The position numbers and the translations under genes are program-made. From positions 1-15,282 of the forward strand of contig JAJFIN010000300.1 in NCBI GenBank assembly GCA_021774955.1: 15,282 nt of DNA, in the 5' to 3' direction. Each line of letters opens with the position of its first letter. Positions within the stretch are counted from its first letter, which is position 1. The notes below the pieces were generated by a model that saw nothing but the letters and a program-made list of their open reading frames with translations, was not told the DNA's origin and did not search any database. This DNA comes from Alphaproteobacteria bacterium. Its GTDB lineage: Bacteria; Pseudomonadota; Alphaproteobacteria; M2410. Shown here one piece after another: positions 6,861 to 15,282 of the stretch.

Positions 6861-8166
6861 AATTTCGGATTTTTTCCAATCCGCCGCTAATTCCGTTTCC
6901 AGATGGAGCCGGCCTCGCATTATCACCAAGTCCAAATGCATAAGGTGGTGGAGAGGCGGCATATGAAAGCAAACCAGCGCATCCTGAAAATGCTGGTCCG
7001 CGTGTCGCCTCCGCCAGTCCGGTGAGCTTAATCGGTTGACCCAGCCGTACTTGTTTACCGAGCATTTGGGCCGCAAAATCCTTGACGCCATTCATTTGAC
7101 TGGCACCGCCTGTTAGCACAATTCGATGCCCTCTTGAACCGCCATAGCCAGATTTTTCTAGTTGATCGCGCAACATTTCAAAGGTTTCTTCCAGCCGAGG
7201 CCGGATAATGCCATTGAGTAAATTTCGCGGCACCGACATTCCTTCATCACCGTCATCTTCACCAACTTGCGGCACACGGATCATTTCACGGCCATCATTG
7301 GGGCCACCCAAGGCACTGCCATACAATGTCTTCATCCGCTCCGCGTTTTGAAGCGAGGTTGTGAGCCCTCGGGCCAGGTCAGCAGTGACATGGTTTCCGC
7401 CGATGGGAACAATCCCAGCAAACTGAAGCGCCGATTGCGAAAATACTGCAACTGACGTCGTGCCCCCTCCCATATCGATGCACGTCACCCCGAGATCTAA
7501 CTCATCCTCAACCAGGCAGGCTAGCCCGCTGGAATAAGGCGCAATGACGACATGATCGACATCCAGGTGGCACCGTTGAACACACGACATCAAATTTCGA
7601 ATGGGCCCCGATGTCGCCGAAACCATATGCATGTTTAGGCCAAGATTATCTCCACACATCCCGCGTGGATCACGAATGCCACCATTGTGATCGATTGAAT
7701 AACAAACCGGAACGCCATGTACGAGCGTCTGCTCTCCGCAATTATATTGGCTCTGCCCAACATCAATGAGGTGGCGCAAATCATCATCGCTTACCTCACA
7801 ACCATTCAAATCCACATCAGCATTGACAATGCGACTGACGGGCCTCCCGGAAGAAAGGTTTATGGTGACATGACGCACAGTTTGTTCGGCCATACGCTCA
7901 GCAGATTCAACCGCTGCTCGAATGGCGTGTTCAGTAAGGGCCATATCAACAACCGCACCGCCACGAAGACCGTGCGAAGGTTGATGTCCTATTCCAATAA
8001 CGCGTACCGGCAAGGGGACGCCAGACCTGCCTTGCTCGGCTTTTCCGATGAAACAAGCAACCTTCGAAGAACCAATATCGAGCGCGGCGAACACACCTTG
8101 TTTGGCCGCCGTACGTGGTACAGCCGAGCGCGCACCTTTGTGACGGTTACCCAAGGGAAATGACAT
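6850..8166 (-). CDS. ftsA: Cell division protein FtsA
   Basis: Actin-like ATPase that tethers FtsZ filaments to the inner membrane and signals to the divisome. The 438 residues fit alphaproteobacterial FtsA. Nucleotide-binding motifs are ALDIGSSKVACFIGK (28-42, phosphate 1), CIDMGGGTTSVAVF (229-242, phosphate 2) and VLTGGASQMNGV (350-361, adenosine). The FtsA-specific 1C region lies between the first two. The C terminus, GGLEKIRNWLR, is the amphipathic membrane-targeting helix, joined by a glycine- and proline-rich stretch (about 404-428). Start: ATG 8166 with AAAGAGG about 9 nt upstream. It is 18 bp after ftsQ, which suggests one transcript. Confidence 0.97.
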   Translation of the reverse strand: MSFPLGNRHKGARSAVPRTAAKQGVFAALDIGSSKVACFIGKAEQGRSGVPLPVRVIGIGHQPSHGLRGGAVVDMALTEHAIRAAVESAERMAEQTVRHVTINLSSGRPVSRIVNADVDLNGCEVSDDDLRHLIDVGQSQYNCGEQTLVHGVPVCYSIDHNGGIRDPRGMCGDNLGLNMHMVSATSGPIRNLMSCVQRCHLDVDHVVIAPYSSGLACLVEDELDLGVTCIDMGGGTTSVAVFSQSALQFAGIVPIGGNHVTADLARGLTTSLQNAERMKTLYGSALGGPNDGREMIRVPQVGEDDGDEGMSVPRNLLNGIIRPRLEETFEMLRDQLEKSGYGGSRGHRIVLTGGASQMNGVKDFAAQMLGKQVRLGQPIKLTGLAEATRGPAFSGCAGLLSYAASPPPYAFGLGDNARPAPSGNGISGGLEKIRNWLR

Positions 8167-8184
8167 GAACGTTAGCCTCTTTCA

Positions 8185-9183
8185 TTACGTGTCTGTATCT
8201 ACCGACCGAAGATGGTCACCTGTCTCGTCTTTCATCCTAAAGAAAGCTCTGTCGCCTAGCCGAAAATCTATCGCCCGAACATTCTCGGCATATGGACCGG
8301 AGAGCACGCCGTACTCTTCATCCCAATCGATAACACGGTCAAGCGCCGTTTCCATACCCTCTGCAGGGAGTTGAATTTCCATACCGTTGGAAAGCCGGAG
8401 ATTCCAACGTCGGTCCCCAACGCGAATAGACGCAACAATCAAATCAGAAACTTTTTCGCGACGCTCTAGCACATTCAATAACTCAGCGGAGTGCTCCGCC
8501 GCCCCTGCTCCCACTAAGAGCGGCAGATCAAAATAACCTTCACCTCGATAGGCGCCAATGACAAACCCGGTACGGTCAATCAGATAGTGTTTTTGTTCAA
8601 ACTGCCACAAAGCCACCGGACTGCGCTCAATTAACACGACATGAATTGTTTTGGGGAGAAAGCGAATTACTTGCGCTTCGTCGACCCAGTCAAGTCGCTC
8701 CAAACGAGCCCGCGCACTTTCAAGATCGTAATGCAGGATTGAAGACCCGGGTTCAATTGCAATCGCTGTTCTAACAGCCTCAAGATCGGTCTTGTTGCGC
8801 CCTTCAACGCGCACTTGGCGAATGGACAAACCAACCGCAACCACACTGCGCTCGACTTGTTGCGACGTCCAATCGCCGAAACGAGAGAAGGTTCCACCCG
8901 CCCAACCAACGTATACAACAAGCACTGTCACAACGAGTGCACCAACTTGAAGCCACGAGCGCGCTTCTGAAAACCGGTCGCGCCAACCAAGAATCCGGCG
9001 ACGTAAATCCTTATATTGAGCCGACCGCTTGTTACCTGTTCGACGGTTTCGCGCTGATGCTGACTTTGAGCGAGCACTTTTTGATGTTCGCCCCGTCGCC
9101 GGTCGCCGCGCTGCGTGGCTCGAAACATCGGCCTTCTTGCGACCTTTGCGCACAGGTTTTTTCTTTTTTTTCAGCGGCCACAT
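8185..9183 (-). CDS. ftsQ: Cell division protein FtsQ
   Basis: Bitopic inner-membrane divisome protein that, as in other proteobacteria, should join FtsB and FtsL and regulate septal wall synthesis. The 332 residues have a cytoplasmic tail of about 78 residues with roughly 28 Lys or Arg, one membrane segment (about 79-98, LQVGALVVTVLVVYVGWAGG) and a periplasmic part. That part begins with a POTRA domain (about 121-187, IRQVRVEGR to VVLIERSPVALW) and continues with the FtsQ beta domain (HYLIDRTGFVIG). The long basic tail is common in alphaproteobacteria. Start: ATG 9183 with GGAGG 7 nt upstream, inside the end of ddl, so the genes overlap by 13 nt. Codons 4-9 contain an A8-G-A6 stretch. The sequence is weakly conserved overall; the place between ddl and ftsA supports the name. 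Confidence 0.93.
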   Translation of the reverse strand: MWPLKKKKKPVRKGRKKADVSSHAARRPATGRTSKSARSKSASARNRRTGNKRSAQYKDLRRRILGWRDRFSEARSWLQVGALVVTVLVVYVGWAGGTFSRFGDWTSQQVERSVVAVGLSIRQVRVEGRNKTDLEAVRTAIAIEPGSSILHYDLESARARLERLDWVDEAQVIRFLPKTIHVVLIERSPVALWQFEQKHYLIDRTGFVIGAYRGEGYFDLPLLVGAGAAEHSAELLNVLERREKVSDLIVASIRVGDRRWNLRLSNGMEIQLPAEGMETALDRVIDWDEEYGVLSGPYAENVRAIDFRLGDRAFFRMKDETGDHLRSVDTDT

Positions 9184-10100
9184 GATGCGTCCTCCACCAT
9201 CCAGGTCATGAGCTCGCTAAACGACATCCCAATATGGGCCGCCTGTTCTGGTACAAGCGAGGTCGGCGTCATGCCAGGTTGGGTATTGATTTCCAAAATG
9301 ATCAAGCGTTCATTTCCTTGTGTATTATCATACCGGAAATCAGCACGCGTGACACCCCGACAACCAAGGACTTCGTGAGCCCGCTTTGCATAATCAAGTG
9401 CTTTGTCAGATATTGCCTTTGGAACATCGGCCGGCAACAAGTGATTTGACCCTCCCTCTTCATACTTCGATTCATAATCATAAAAAGAAGCCTGCGGATC
9501 AATCTCCGTAATCGTCAGCGGTTTACTGTTCATGACCGCGACCGTCAATTCCCGGCCGGGAATGTACTTCTCAGCCATAACGAGTTCGCCATAAGGCCAC
9601 TTTGGATCTACCAGAGCATCTGGCGGACGATTGTCACCTTCACGCACCATGAACACACCAATACTCGAACCTTCATTGACCGGCTTTATTACATAAGGTG
9701 GCTTCAACGCATGACCTGCCGCAGCGTCTTTTCTCGGCAGCACACGGCTTTCCGCACAAGGAATTCCATTTTGTTGAAAGACCGATTTCGACTTTTCTTT
9801 GTCCATCGCAAGAGACGAAGCCAAAACCCCGGAATGGGTGTACGGTATTTCTAAGACTTCAAGAATTCCTTGGATACACCCATCTTCACCCCACCTTCCA
9901 TGTAGAGCATTAAAAGCAACATCGACCTTGAGGTCTCTCAACACGCTTGCGATATCTCGACCAACATCAATTTCGGTGACTTTGTATCCGCTTTCGCGCA
10001 GACCCTCCGCACAATCGCGGCCAGATACGAGGCTAACTTCCCGCTCAACAGACCACCCGCCTTTCAGAACCGCAACATGCTTGGTGCCAGAGGTTGCCAT
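9171..10100 (-). CDS. ddl: D-alanine--D-alanine ligase
   Basis: ATP-grasp enzyme that joins two D-alanines for the stem peptide of peptidoglycan, in the cytoplasm. The 309 residues match DdlB-type ligases (about 305). Motifs in order: LKGGWSVEREVSL (12-24, with the D-Ala-binding glutamate E20), LHGRWGEDGCIQG (67-78), MDKEKSK (99-105), KPVNEGSSIGV (139-149), the YDYESKY loop (208-214) that marks D-Ala over D-lactate use, and EINTQPGMTPTSLVPEQA (270-287), which holds the Mg-binding E270 and N272. Two ATGs are adjacent. The second (10100) is chosen because GGAGG lies 6 nt before it but only 3 nt before the first (10103). With either start it overlaps the murB stop. It overlaps ftsQ by 13 nt. Confidence 0.97.
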   Translation of the reverse strand: MATSGTKHVAVLKGGWSVEREVSLVSGRDCAEGLRESGYKVTEIDVGRDIASVLRDLKVDVAFNALHGRWGEDGCIQGILEVLEIPYTHSGVLASSLAMDKEKSKSVFQQNGIPCAESRVLPRKDAAAGHALKPPYVIKPVNEGSSIGVFMVREGDNRPPDALVDPKWPYGELVMAEKYIPGRELTVAVMNSKPLTITEIDPQASFYDYESKYEEGGSNHLLPADVPKAISDKALDYAKRAHEVLGCRGVTRADFRYDNTQGNERLIILEINTQPGMTPTSLVPEQAAHIGMSFSELMTWMVEDASCGR

Positions 10101-11017
10101 CATATACCTCCCGCCAGCTCTTCACCGATGCGACGGATTTCCCAACTGAGATCGATACCGGATTGCGCCGCCACCCGCGCGCGAACCTCCTCACCCAATT
10201 GTTCAAGGTCCGACGCCTTTGCATCGCCTTCATTGATCAAGAAATTGCAATGCTTTTCAGAAACCTTTGCGCCCCCAATCTTCAAGCCTCGGCATCCCGC
10301 AGCATCGATTAGCTCCCAGGATTTAAGACCACCAGAAATGTCAGGGTCGGGGTTTTTGAAAGTACTGCCGCCGGTTCGCGCTCGAACTGGCTGGCTCGAT
10401 TGCCTTGATGTGGTAACCTCATTCATCCGGGCTAGTATATTTTCCGGGTCATCAGGGGTCCCGACATACGAACCTTCGGTAAAAATCCACTCCTCCGAAA
10501 TTGAACAATGACGGTAAGTAAAACCCATTTCCTCCGCATACAACTTATGGACTTCTCCGTCGCGATCCATAGCAAGACAATGCTCAAGCACATCCTTTGT
10601 CTCACGGCCATAAGACCCGGCATTCATACGCAACGCACCGCCAATAGTACCTGGGATTCCGCCGTAAAACTCCAGTCCTGCAAGTCCCGCTCTTTGAGCG
10701 ACCTTTGCAACGCTTGCATCCAAGGCAGCTGCGCCGGCCCGGACCATTTTGCCATCGACTTCAATATTGGAGAACCCGCTGCCAAGTCGAATGACAACGC
10801 CACGAACACCGCCATCGCGAACGAGGAGATTTGAGCCAACCCCAACGACGGTAATCGGTATATCTGACGGACATTCCCGTAAAAATGAGGCAAGATCATC
10901 GGCATCTTCCGGCAGAAACAGAACATCGGAAGGACCCCCCACACGAAACCAAGTAATATCTGCGAGACTGGCCTTCTCGACATACTTGCCTCTGACTTCA
11001 GGTAGCTTGTCGATCAT
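10100..11017 (-). CDS. murB: UDP-N-acetylenolpyruvoylglucosamine reductase MurB
   Basis: FAD enzyme that reduces UDP-GlcNAc-enolpyruvate to UDP-MurNAc with NADPH, in the cytoplasm. At 305 residues it is the shorter type II form. FAD-binding motifs are VVGVGSNLLVRDGG (57-70) and GLEFYGGIPGTIGGALRMNAG (114-134). YRHCSIS (168-174) carries the conserved arginine R169. GGSTFKNP (216-223) holds the proton-donating serine S218. LINEGDAKASD (260-270) is a MurB hallmark, and WEIRRIGE (292-299) supplies the C-terminal glutamate E293. Start: ATG 11017, overlapping the murC stop as ATGA, so coupling with murC is likely. The stop overlaps the ddl start. Confidence 0.97.
   Translation of the reverse strand: MIDKLPEVRGKYVEKASLADITWFRVGGPSDVLFLPEDADDLASFLRECPSDIPITVVGVGSNLLVRDGGVRGVVIRLGSGFSNIEVDGKMVRAGAAALDASVAKVAQRAGLAGLEFYGGIPGTIGGALRMNAGSYGRETKDVLEHCLAMDRDGEVHKLYAEEMGFTYRHCSISEEWIFTEGSYVGTPDDPENILARMNEVTTSRQSSQPVRARTGGSTFKNPDPDISGGLKSWELIDAAGCRGLKIGGAKVSEKHCNFLINEGDAKASDLEQLGEEVRARVAAQSGIDLSWEIRRIGEELAGGI
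10107..10111 (-). promoter_or_regulatory. Ribosome binding site of ddl
   Basis: GGAGG on the minus strand, inside the last codons of murB. Its spacing of 6 nt to the second of two adjacent ATG codons (10100), against 3 nt to the first (10103), favours the second as the ddl start. Confidence 0.65.
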
Positions 11018-12441
11018 GAACCCGCACCACCCTTTTTAAGCTCTGCAAGTTCCTGTGGAAGAGCATTCGCCCACGAAGTAATTGTTCCAGCACCCAAACA
11101 AATAACAAGATCGCCCGGCTCTGCTGTTTGAGCAATGAGTGGCGCAAGAGCATCGGGACCCTCGAGTGGTAAAACGGCACGGTGTCCGTGCGAACGTAAG
11201 CCATCAATGAGAGACACTTGATCCGCACCCTTTATCAGCGCCTCACCAGCGGCATAGACCTCTGATACGATTACCGTATCGGCATTATTAAAACAGCTAC
11301 AAAATTCATCAAACAAATCGCGCACACGCGTATAGCGATGAGGTTGAACGACGGCAATCACTTTACCGGTTGTCGATTCTCTTGCTGCTTCCAATACCGC
11401 AGCAATCTCTACCGGGTGATGACCATAATCATCAACGATCGTTACGCCATTCCAAGTTCCCGTTCTGGTGAACCTCCGATTAACGCCGCCAAAATTGGCT
11501 AACCCCTTTCGTATCACGCTTGGCTTAATGCCCATCTCGCGTGCAACCGCTATCGCCGCAACAGAGTTAAGAACATTGTGCCGACCGGGCATGGGCAGAC
11601 GAATATCTTTTATTGTCTCAGCTGCATCACTTTCATGTCGTCCTTGAACAACAACATCAAACCGAGCGCCGCCGTCGCCAAACTTAATATCAACCACTCG
11701 CACATCTGCCTGCGGTGAAACACCATAGGTTATGATGCGTCTATCTTCGATGTGGCCCATGATCGTCTGAACTTCTGGATGGTCAATGCACAGAACGGCG
11801 AAACCATAGAAGGGGATGTTTTCAATAAATGTTTTAAACGCCCCACGCAGTGCATCAAAATCTCCATAATGATCGAGATGCTCAGGATCAATGTTAGTAA
11901 CAATCGCGATTGTCGACGGTAATTTTATGAACGTGCCGTCAGATTCATCCGCCTCGACAACCATCCACTCGCCTTCACCAAGCCGAGCGTTTGTACCATA
12001 GGCATTGATAATGCCACCATTGATCACAGTTGGATCCAAATCGCCAGCATCAAGAAGAGATGAAACCATTGACGTCGTTGTTGTTTTTCCATGGGTACCT
12101 GCGACCGAGACACACCATTTCAGACGCATCAATTCTGCCAACATTTCCGCACGACGCACGACCGGAATGTGACGCTCTTTTGCCGCAATTAGCTCCGGAT
12201 TATCCGATTTAATCGCGCTTGATATAACAACAACACCAGCGCCAGTCAGATTGTCCTCAGACTGACCAATCTGTACGGAGATACCCAATTCACGTAATCG
12301 CTTTACATTTGCGCTTTCAGCGGCATCGCTGCCTTGCACATCATAGCCGAGATTATTCATCACCTCGGCAATACCACTCATGCCAATACCACCGATACCA
12401 ACGAAATGTATCAAACCTGCATTGAAGGGAATACTCGCCAT
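11014..12441 (-). CDS. murC: UDP-N-acetylmuramate--L-alanine ligase MurC
   Basis: Adds the first amino acid, L-Ala, to UDP-MurNAc in an ATP-dependent step in the cytoplasm. The 475 residues match the family. Motifs in order: IHFVGIGGIGMSGIAEV (11-27, UDP-binding loop), GTHGKTTTT (115-123, ATP P-loop, K119), VVEADESDGTF (161-171), NIDPEHLDHYG (183-193), FGGVNRRF (317-324), DDYGHHPVEI (337-346) and VQPHRYTR (365-372). I chose ATG 12441, 4 nt after the murG stop. An in-frame GTG at 12453 would add four residues, but its AAGGGA is only 1 nt away, too close to serve it. The end overlaps murB as ATGA. Confidence 0.97.
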   Translation of the reverse strand: MASIPFNAGLIHFVGIGGIGMSGIAEVMNNLGYDVQGSDAAESANVKRLRELGISVQIGQSEDNLTGAGVVVISSAIKSDNPELIAAKERHIPVVRRAEMLAELMRLKWCVSVAGTHGKTTTTSMVSSLLDAGDLDPTVINGGIINAYGTNARLGEGEWMVVEADESDGTFIKLPSTIAIVTNIDPEHLDHYGDFDALRGAFKTFIENIPFYGFAVLCIDHPEVQTIMGHIEDRRIITYGVSPQADVRVVDIKFGDGGARFDVVVQGRHESDAAETIKDIRLPMPGRHNVLNSVAAIAVAREMGIKPSVIRKGLANFGGVNRRFTRTGTWNGVTIVDDYGHHPVEIAAVLEAARESTTGKVIAVVQPHRYTRVRDLFDEFCSCFNNADTVIVSEVYAAGEALIKGADQVSLIDGLRSHGHRAVLPLEGPDALAPLIAQTAEPGDLVICLGAGTITSWANALPQELAELKKGGAGS

Positions 12442-12445
12442 TCGT

Positions 12446-13585
12446 TTACTCACTTCCCTTGTCTGCGCCGCTGGTCTTTTTTGACCGACGCATCGCTAAT
12501 TTTTCTACTAGGTCCGCCAAGACAGACACCGCATCGGGTTTTCCCAATCTCTTCGCCGCTGCAGCAGCCCCTTTGAGGGCGGATTGATCAACCAGCAATA
12601 TCGAAAGAAGCTGCGACAGAGAATCAGGGGTCAGAGAATCCTGCGGTAAAAGCCATGCGCCGCCTGCTTCAACCAAGAATTTTGCATTCGCTGCCTGGTC
12701 TCCATCGATGGCTTGGGGCAGGGGCACCAATATAGCTGGGCGCCCCAATACTGTGAGCTCACAAATCGTCGACGCACCTGACCGCGCTATTATCAGATGC
12801 GCTGAAGACATGAGCGCAGGCAGGTTGTCAAAAAAGGGAGCAAGCGTAACCTGAATATCTATCCGGTCATAAGCAGCTTGCGCAGCATCAAGATCCTCTT
12901 CGCGACATTGCTGCCAAATTTCAAGTCTTTTGCGAACATCTGATGACAAACATTCGATGGCTGCTGGAACAACATGTGAAAATATCGCCGCACCCTGACT
13001 GCCACCGAAGACCACCAGGCGAAGATCGCTAGTATCGTCAAAAACTGGATAAGGTTTGGAGGCTTTTTCGCTAATTGCGGGACGGACAGGCGTACCGGTC
13101 AATTCCTGCAGCGGTTTTACTTTTTCCGGCACACCAACCGGGTCCGGAAAGGTCACCGCTATCGCATTCATGCGCGAGGCAAGCGCTCGATTGGCACGAC
13201 CCATTACGTTGTTTTGTTCCTGTATGCACCGCGGTAACCGGCGCAAGATACCTGCTATCATTGGGGGTGCACTAGGGTATCCACCAAAGCCGATAATCGC
13301 CGAAGGTTTCATTTTGCCTAGATCCCAAAAGGCATGCCAAACACCTTTTCCAATTTGCAAGAGCGCAGATAAACGTCCGGCCAAACCACGTCGAGAGAAT
13401 GTCGCCGAAGGTAGTGAGATAATCTTTGCATCCTCGAACTGATCACTCCACCGTAACCCTCTTTCATCGGTAAACAGAATAATTTTATGACCTCTTCGCT
13501 TCAACTCACCGGCAAGAGATAAGGCAGGAAACAGGTGTCCACCGGTTCCTCCAGCTGCAATAGCAATCGCTGAGGACGCACTCAT
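12446..13585 (-). CDS. murG: Lipid II synthase MurG (UDP-GlcNAc:lipid I glycosyltransferase)
   Basis: Membrane-associated GT-B glycosyltransferase that adds GlcNAc to lipid I to make lipid II on the inner face of the inner membrane. The 379 residues match the family. Motifs: AAGGTGGHLFPALSLA (10-25) with the catalytic-site H17, IGFGGYPSAPP (98-108), QEQNNVMGRANR (122-133), GGSQGA (194-199) and ARSGASTICE (267-276), the UDP-GlcNAc-binding region, followed by PLPQAIDGDQAANA (288-301). Start: ATG 13585, overlapping the ftsW stop as ATGA, with AGAGG about 9 nt upstream. The C-terminal tail (about 364-379) is short and basic and not conserved. Its place between ftsW and murC fits substrate supply to FtsW. 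Confidence 0.97.
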   Translation of the reverse strand: MSASSAIAIAAGGTGGHLFPALSLAGELKRRGHKIILFTDERGLRWSDQFEDAKIISLPSATFSRRGLAGRLSALLQIGKGVWHAFWDLGKMKPSAIIGFGGYPSAPPMIAGILRRLPRCIQEQNNVMGRANRALASRMNAIAVTFPDPVGVPEKVKPLQELTGTPVRPAISEKASKPYPVFDDTSDLRLVVFGGSQGAAIFSHVVPAAIECLSSDVRKRLEIWQQCREEDLDAAQAAYDRIDIQVTLAPFFDNLPALMSSAHLIIARSGASTICELTVLGRPAILVPLPQAIDGDQAANAKFLVEAGGAWLLPQDSLTPDSLSQLLSILLVDQSALKGAAAAAKRLGKPDAVSVLADLVEKLAMRRSKKTSGADKGSE

Positions 13586-14745
13586 GTCAAAACACCTCTT
13601 GCAGATGTTTGTAGACTGCGTCGGCGTTTAGATTGTGCGCTTGCTCGCCTTCTGGTCAAAGCCAGTAACATTCCCATCGAGATAGACAATGCCAACAGAG
13701 ATGATCCGCCATAGGATACAAACGGTAAGGTCATTCCTTTGGCCGGCAGCAAGCTCATATTAACTGCCATATTGATGAACGCTTGTAGACCAAACATCGT
13801 TGCCAGCCCGGTTGCTGCCATCTGCACAAACGGATCGGTAGTCTCATAGGCCCGCAACAAACTACGCATGACAATCACAGCAAAGATCAGGACGACTACA
13901 AGACATAGAAAGATCCCAAATTCCTCGGCTGCGACAGCAAAGATGAAGTCTGAATGCGCATCCGGCAAAATACGTTTTACCGATCCTTCGCCGGGGCCCT
14001 GCCCAGTGAAACCGCCTGTACGAAAGGCTTCCATCGCCGTATCAATCTGGTAGGTATCGCCGGATTCTGGGTGCAAAAACCGATCAATCCGGCTGGCCAC
14101 GTGGTCAACATTTTTGTACGAAACCCAACCAGCAATCATACCGCCGAGGCTCGCACCAAATACCCATACCAGCGGTACACCGGACAGAAAGAACAATGTC
14201 CCCCAAATAGCGGTGATGAGAAATGTTTGGCCAAAATCTCGCTGTAGCACGAGCAACGCTGCAACACCGATGAGCAATCCAAAGCTCAACAAGGTTGGTA
14301 GAAATTTATTTTCTTGCGGCCGCCAAGAAAACAGCGCAGCGGCCACGATTATAAATCCTGGTTTTAAGAACTCCGAGGGCTGCAGGGTAAAGCCGCCAAT
14401 AGGAAGCCATCTCCGCGCACCCTTGATTTCCGGTCCGACAAACAACGTCGCGACGACCAAAAAAAGCGACACACCAAATAACATGTATCCAAGACTGCGG
14501 ATCGCTCCTGCGGGAAGAGCAGAAATAGCCAACAGGAGAAATAGAGACGGAACAAGATACATCAACTGTCGATACACAAAATGGTAGGATGCCAGATCGA
14601 TTTTTAAAGCCACTGCTGGGCTGGCCGCAAGCACCAAAACAAACCCTGTGCCGATGAGCAGTGCTACGCCCATCAACACAACATGGTCAACGGTCCACAA
14701 CCATTCACTCAATGTACTCTGGTCGGTGCGTGTCAGTTTCATCAC
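13582..14745 (-). CDS. ftsW: Septal peptidoglycan glycosyltransferase FtsW (SEDS family)
   Basis: Polytopic inner-membrane glycosyltransferase that polymerises lipid II at the septum with its partner class B PBP (FtsI). The 387 residues hold about ten hydrophobic segments, starting near residue 21. SEDS features seen: ARRWLPIGGFTLQPSEFLK (110-128), QRDFGQT (168-174), GGFTGQGPGEGSVK (244-257), the segment around HSDFIFA (264-270) with the likely catalytic aspartate D266, and PFVSYGGSSL (341-350). The C terminus is a basic cytoplasmic tail. The start is uncertain by one codon. GTG 14745 is 9 nt after a GGAGG and overlaps the murD stop as GTGA; the ATG at 14742 is 12 nt away. The stop overlaps murG as ATGA. 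Confidence 0.97.
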   Translation of the reverse strand: MMKLTRTDQSTLSEWLWTVDHVVLMGVALLIGTGFVLVLAASPAVALKIDLASYHFVYRQLMYLVPSLFLLLAISALPAGAIRSLGYMLFGVSLFLVVATLFVGPEIKGARRWLPIGGFTLQPSEFLKPGFIIVAAALFSWRPQENKFLPTLLSFGLLIGVAALLVLQRDFGQTFLITAIWGTLFFLSGVPLVWVFGASLGGMIAGWVSYKNVDHVASRIDRFLHPESGDTYQIDTAMEAFRTGGFTGQGPGEGSVKRILPDAHSDFIFAVAAEEFGIFLCLVVVLIFAVIVMRSLLRAYETTDPFVQMAATGLATMFGLQAFINMAVNMSLLPAKGMTLPFVSYGGSSLLALSISMGMLLALTRRRASAQSKRRRSLQTSARGVLT

Positions 14746-15282
14746 GCCGCCGCACCTCCTTTGTCTTTAAGATTCAGTTCGACTACTTCTCCCTTAGATT
14801 TGAGAAGTGCATCCACAACATCGCGGAAATGTTCACCGCGTGCTTCAAAGTCTCTAAATTGGTCAAACGATGCACAACCTGGAGAGAGTAGGACAACTGT
14901 GTTTGAATTTTTGCTCGCAACTGCATCTTGGAACGCCAAGTCCGTGGCTTTCTCAATCGTGTCGACATAAATATAAGGTGCTTTTCCTTCAAGAGTGTGA
15001 GCCAAAGTATCTGCAGCCTCGCCGACGAGATACGCCTTCACAATATGAGAAAAATGCGGTGACAGATTTTCAAAATCATCGCCCTTTGAGCGCCCACCGG
15101 CGATCCAGTAGATTGTGTCGAAACAAGCCAACGCTTTTTCTGCAGCTTCACCATTTGTCGCCTTTGAATCATTGATAAAGCGGACATTCGCAATCTGGCC
15201 AACCGTCTCAATCCGGTGAGGCAACCCGGCAAAGTTTTCAAACCCGGTGGTAATTCGGTTTTTCTCCACATCAAACTGTCTC
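14742..15282 (-). CDS. murD: UDP-N-acetylmuramoyl-L-alanine--D-glutamate ligase MurD, C-terminal part (runs off the window)
   Basis: Adds D-Glu to UDP-MurNAc-L-Ala with ATP in the cytoplasm. Only the last 179 or so residues are present. The frame is open to the window edge, so the GTG at 15269 is an internal valine and not a start. The segment covers the end of the central ATPase domain and the C-terminal domain. GLPHRIE is followed by RFINDSKATN (coded near 15150-15180), the MurD hallmark, then IAGGRSKGDDF and SPGCASFDQFRDFEARGEHF, which contains the conserved serine- and phenylalanine-rich substrate loop. The gene overlaps ftsW and carries the ftsW ribosome site (GGAGG) in its last codons. 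Confidence 0.95.
   Translation of the reverse strand, partial: RQFDVEKNRITTGFENFAGLPHRIETVGQIANVRFINDSKATNGEAAEKALACFDTIYWIAGGRSKGDDFENLSPHFSHIVKAYLVGEAADTLAHTLEGKAPYIYVDTIEKATDLAFQDAVASKNSNTVVLLSPGCASFDQFRDFEARGEHFRDVVDALLKSKGEVVELNLKDKGGAAA

Noticed and set aside
12442..12453. GTG start for murC at 12453
   Set aside because: Its only upstream purine-rich stretch is 1 nt away, too close for ribosome binding. The ATG at 12441 is better placed and matches usual MurC N termini.
14742..15269. A complete 175-residue protein starting at 15269
   Set aside because: The frame continues to the window edge and the sequence is the C-terminal part of MurD, so the GTG there is an internal codon.
1..15282. 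Possible novel or mobile system (toxin-antitoxin, CRISPR, phage defence, insertion sequence)
   Set aside because: All long frames on the minus strand belong to known division, wall, outer-membrane or repair genes in the conserved order. There are no transposase, integrase or tRNA signs, no CRISPR-type repeats, and no gaps large enough for another gene except the 360-bp ftsZ-lpxC region.

Overview
The window holds one end of a division and cell wall (dcw) cluster, followed by outer-membrane and DNA-repair housekeeping genes, from an alphaproteobacterium. All thirteen genes lie on the minus strand. Read in the direction of transcription (high to low coordinates) they are murD (partial), ftsW, murG, murC, murB, ddl, ftsQ, ftsA, ftsZ, lpxC, bamD, recN and ligA (partial). 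The order ftsZ-lpxC-bamD-recN-ligA, the 578-residue FtsZ with a linker of about 245 residues ending in IPAFLRR, and the FtsA C-terminal amphipathic tail all fit Alphaproteobacteria. They look most like the Hyphomicrobiales (Rhizobiales), in a lineage of roughly 50% G+C (estimated by eye). I cannot name a genus.

Layout. From 15282 down to 8185, murD to ftsQ are packed with 1-13 nt overlaps or gaps of a few bases and form a tightly coupled operon. It runs from the last cytoplasmic steps of peptidoglycan precursor synthesis (MurD, MurC, MurB, Ddl, MurG) to the septal glycosyltransferase FtsW and the divisome protein FtsQ. ftsA follows 18 bp later. A 120-bp gap carrying clustered TTAAC half-sites (possible CtrA sites) precedes ftsZ. 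A 360-bp gap after ftsZ holds a short tandem repeat, a probable terminator and a candidate promoter for lpxC. lpxC ends in a strong intrinsic terminator (3636-3674). Beyond it, bamD, recN and ligA form a separate unit in which recN and ligA overlap as TTGA.

The genes link precursor synthesis, septal wall assembly (FtsW, FtsQ, FtsA, FtsZ), lipid A synthesis (LpxC) and outer-membrane protein assembly (BamD). RecN and LigA add chromosome repair and nick sealing.

I looked for a novel system and found none. Every substantial coding stretch is a recognisable conserved housekeeping gene. I see no mobile element, CRISPR array, tRNA or rRNA, and no gene that appears broken. The points worth a second look are regulatory: the ftsA-ftsZ and ftsZ-lpxC gaps, the rare TTG starts of lpxC and ligA, and the recN-ligA coupling.
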